This document shows, piece after piece, positions 15,235-17,064 of a stretch of DNA of 17,064 nt. The DNA comes from Chloroflexota bacterium (GTDB lineage: Bacteria; Chloroflexota; Limnocylindria; P2-11E). The first letter of the stretch is position 1; every line of letters begins with the position of its first letter. The position numbers were made by a program, and so were the translations under genes. The stretch covers positions 1-17,064 of the forward strand of contig VBEU01000039.1 of the NCBI GenBank assembly GCA_005883775.1. Direction: 5' to 3'. The notes below the pieces were generated by a model. The model saw only the letters and a program-made list of their open reading frames with translations, searched no databases and had not been told where the DNA came from.

Positions 15235-16209
15235 CTAGCGCCGGACCGCGGCCTCTTGCCGATCGAGCGCGGGCCGCAGCTCTCTCTCCCAGAAGTCGAG
15301 GAAGCCGTCCTGGTCCGGGCCGACCTGATGCAGGCCGACGTGGTCGAAGCCTGCGTCGACGCACTTCTGGATCGCTTTCACATAAGGCTCGGGGTCCGGA
15401 CCGACCGGGGCATCCTTCGTCGACTTCTCCATGGTGATCGGCTCCGCCGCGGCCTCGAAGTCGGCGGGCCGGCGGATCTCCTGCGCGAGCTGGCCCCCGA
15501 GCGCGCCGGTCGGCCAGAGCTCGTGCACGAGCCGGCGCGCGGTAGCGGCATCGCGGCCCCAGCAGACCTGCACCTCGATGTATCTCGGTTTCCCCGCACC
15601 GCCGGCGCCCTCGAACTTGGCGACGGTCTCACGATTGGGCGCGCTCGAGATGAGGCCGTCGCCGATGCGCCCGGCGACCTGCGCCATCTTCGGTCCGCCC
15701 GCCGCGACATAGATCGGCGGCGGAGTCTCGCCGAGCGTATAGAGGCGCGCGTCCTCGACGGTGAAGTACGTACCGCGGAAGCTCCGCTCTCCGCCGCGGA
15801 AGAGAAGGCGCAGGACTTCGATCGCCTCCTCGAGCATCTCGCGGCGCGTCTCGAGTGGCGGCCAGCCGCGACCGACGACATGCTCGTTCAGGTTCTCGCC
15901 GGTGCCGACACCCAGGAAGAAATGACCATCGAGCATCACGGATGATGTCGCCGCAGCTTGAGCGACGACCGCCGGGTGGATCCGGATGGTCGGGCACGTT
16001 ACCCCCGTGCCGACCGTGAGCTTCGTCGTCGCCGCGATGCCGCCGATGACCGACCAGACGAATGGGCTCTGGCCCTGCCGGTCGATCCATGGATGGAAGT
16101 GGTCCGAGAGCTGGACGTACGGAAAGCCCGCCTGCTCCGCACGCTGTGCGGCTCGGACGATCTCGCGCGGGCCGTGCTCCTCGCTCGAGATCCAGAATCC
16201 AATCTGCAC
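15235..16209 (-). CDS. LLM-class F420-dependent oxidoreductase (F420-dependent G6P dehydrogenase-like)
   Basis: 324 residues from GTG 16209, chosen because the family begins with a strand like VQIGFWISSEEHGP; earlier in-frame starts extend into unrelated low-quality sequence. Luciferase-like TIM-barrel features are the SDHFHPW segment, SVIGGIAATTKLTVGTGV, the FFLGVGTGENLNEHVVG loop, PPPIYVAAGGPKMA and the C-terminal GLHQVGPDQDGF. These match the group of F420-dependent enzymes annotated as glucose-6-phosphate-dehydrogenase-like. The cofactor would be the deazaflavin F420, which restricts the likely host to F420-making lineages such as Actinobacteria and some Chloroflexota. The true substrate is unknown. 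It converges with the dehydrogenase gene and diverges from the small gene at 16294. No TANNNT box precedes it. Confidence 0.85.
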   Translation of the reverse strand: MQIGFWISSEEHGPREIVRAAQRAEQAGFPYVQLSDHFHPWIDRQGQSPFVWSVIGGIAATTKLTVGTGVTCPTIRIHPAVVAQAAATSSVMLDGHFFLGVGTGENLNEHVVGRGWPPLETRREMLEEAIEVLRLLFRGGERSFRGTYFTVEDARLYTLGETPPPIYVAAGGPKMAQVAGRIGDGLISSAPNRETVAKFEGAGGAGKPRYIEVQVCWGRDAATARRLVHELWPTGALGGQLAQEIRRPADFEAAAEPITMEKSTKDAPVGPDPEPYVKAIQKCVDAGFDHVGLHQVGPDQDGFLDFWERELRPALDRQEAAVRR

Positions 16210-16293
16210 CTGGCCGGTTGTTGCATGTGCTGGGCCACGCGCCGAGCGGTCGTGCCTCACCTCGCCCAACTCTGACTGCGCTCGATCGCGACC

Positions 16294-16629
16294 GTGCGAG
16301 ACTGCACAGCCTTGGCCGAGCACGCCGTCATCGCCCACCTGCGGCTCTCCGAATCGGGCTTCGGGACGCCCGCGGACCGCCAGCGCATCGCGGAGCTCGA
16401 GGAGCGGCTAGAACGATCGATCAAGAAAGCGCGCGTGGGTGAGTTCGATGGGCACGAGTTCGGTGAGGGCGAATGCATCTGGTACATGTACGGGCCTGAC
16501 GCGGACGTCCTCTACCGCATGGTCGAAGGGATCATCCGCGAGGCCGCGACCCAGGCCGGCTCGTTCGTGGTGAAGCGTCGCGGCGCCGCCGACGATCCCA
16601 ACGCGAAGGAAGAGAAGATCCAGCTCTAG
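16294..16629 (+). CDS. Small uncharacterised protein with GEFDGxEF / YMYGPDAD signature
   Basis: 111 residues from GTG 16294; the start is uncertain, and the fold-like part begins near AVIAHLRLSE. I cannot name a family with confidence, but the pattern resembles small bacterial proteins I have seen annotated only as hypothetical. It has a strand, an amphipathic helix rich in Glu/Arg (ADRQRIAELEERLERSIKK), then GEFDGHEFGEGECIWYMYGPDADVLYRMVEGII, and a last strand GSFVVKRRG before a charged tail. The layout suggests a small alpha/beta domain in the cytoplasm with no signal or membrane segment. It is divergent from the F420 gene and lies 86 bp before the next gene. Codon usage looks like that of its neighbours. 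Confidence 0.65.
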   Translation: MRDCTALAEHAVIAHLRLSESGFGTPADRQRIAELEERLERSIKKARVGEFDGHEFGEGECIWYMYGPDADVLYRMVEGIIREAATQAGSFVVKRRGAADDPNAKEEKIQL

Positions 16630-16703
16630 TCGCACAAGAGTTCGTCGCCTCTCGGGTGCGTGCGCCCCGGCGAACGGTATGACCATTTGTGGAGCGAACT
16701 CGG

Positions 16704-16709
16704 TACGCT
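16704..16709 (+). promoter_or_regulatory. -10 box of the gene at 16716 (leaderless type)
   Basis: TACGCT is followed by six bases (agtggt) and GTG 16716, the same spacing as at five other starts. Two overlapping GTG triplets nearby (16711, 16714) are not used because GTG 16714 meets a stop at once and 16711 is in that same frame. Confidence 0.5.
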
Positions 16710-16715
16710 AGTGGT

Positions 16716-17064
16716 GTGAAGGACGAGGTTCGCACGCTGCCGACGCAGTACCACGAGGCGATCGAGCATTGGCGGCGGCACAACTTCCCGGACTATCCGA
16801 AGCTCGCGGAGGAGTGGGACCGCTTCTTCCCGAAGGACGAGCCCTTCTGCCTCTGCGCCAAGATCGCCGAGGACATCCCCGCGGAGATCGAGGTCGGCGA
16901 ACGCAAAGGCGAGGCGAAGGCCCTTGCTCCCAAGGATCTGCCGGAGGAGGCCGCTCAGCACCTTCTGATGCAGATCAAGGCGCAGGCGTCGACCGAGTTC
17001 GGATCCATCCAGCAGCACCAGGGCACGCTCGCCCGCGCGCAAGAGCCGCAGGATCACGCCTGGG
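16716..17064 (+). CDS. Truncated protein, possibly a ferritin-like diiron (PaaA/BoxB-type) oxygenase subunit
   Basis: The frame opens at GTG 16716 and runs off the window end, giving 116 residues without a stop. There is a Trp-rich N-terminus (IEHWRRHNFPDYPKLAEEWDRFF), a segment FCLCAKIAEDIPAEIEVGERKG, then a helix with IKAQASTEFGSIQQHQGTLARAQEPQDHAW. The last helix resembles the first metal-ligand helix of PaaA/BoxB-like diiron enzymes (a Glu followed by a Gln pair and an Ala-rich stretch). I base this on remembered patterns, and the decisive second metal helix (ExxH) would lie beyond the window. It would then act on a CoA-thioester in aromatic degradation, but no other such gene is visible here. 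Treat the function as tentative; the coding frame itself is solid. Confidence 0.55.
   Translation, partial: MKDEVRTLPTQYHEAIEHWRRHNFPDYPKLAEEWDRFFPKDEPFCLCAKIAEDIPAEIEVGERKGEAKALAPKDLPEEAAQHLLMQIKAQASTEFGSIQQHQGTLARAQEPQDHAW

Noticed and set aside
15232..15241. A 10-bp palindrome (GCGCTAGCGC) between convergent stops as a terminator
   Set aside because: Too short, without a loop or T-tract.
16210..16338. N-terminal extension of the F420 oxidoreductase upstream of GTG 16209
   Set aside because: The extension is Arg/Gly/His-rich and does not match the family, whose members begin at the VQIGFW strand.

Overview
The window is GC-rich, almost fully coding DNA with gaps under about 100 bp. It reads as a chromosomal segment of an aerobic bacterium, probably from Chloroflexota or a nearby terrabacterial lineage. 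The grounds are a methionyl-tRNA synthetase whose sequence resembles Chloroflexus-type enzymes as I remember them, an LLM-class F420-dependent oxidoreductase, a menaquinol-type (PDWY) cytochrome b, and leaderless-looking promoters. The lineage is an inference; I could not search databases. I see no CRISPR array, tRNA, rRNA, insertion sequence or phage gene.

Layout: (1) 1-1661, + strand: the 3' part of a GCS2-type carboxylate-amine ligase, then a DinB-fold protein. (2) 1658-4669, - strand: metG, then a frameshifted M28 lipoprotein peptidase. (3) 4692-6393, + strand: a TatD-family hydrolase and a DUF4349 lipoprotein, ending in a strong terminator (6417-6450). (4) 6483-11365, + strand: a six-gene respiratory operon encoding cytochrome oxidase subunits II (with a cytochrome c domain), I, III and a small subunit IV, a Rieske protein, and cytochrome b with a cytochrome c tail. 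Every junction is a 4-nt ATGA/GTGA overlap. (5) 11433-13694: a membrane-embedded spermidine-synthase-like protein. (6) 13757-15231: a GNAT acetyltransferase and a D-2-hydroxyacid dehydrogenase. (7) 15235-16209, - strand: the F420 oxidoreductase. (8) 16294-17064, + strand: a small conserved-looking protein, then a truncated gene that may be a diiron (PaaA/BoxB-like) oxygenase.

The respiratory operon would carry electrons from menaquinol through Rieske and cytochrome b, through tethered cytochrome c domains, to CuA and the haem-copper centre of an aa3-type oxidase. No free cytochrome c gene is present in the window.

Two things stand out. First, several genes between about 2.4 and 10.5 kb are damaged. 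Roughly 28 residues including the GTDEHGTP core are missing from MetG. About 35 residues plus the frame are lost in CoxA, and about 29 residues with the PWDQ region in cytochrome b. The middle of CoxC is replaced by a perfect 200-bp copy of coxA, and the M28 gene is frameshifted. This clustering on conserved cores points first to an assembly or consensus artefact, but should be checked against reads. Second, six gene starts are preceded by TANNNT exactly 6 nt before the start codon, a signature of leaderless transcription. The divergent metG and tatD -10 boxes share a TA step.
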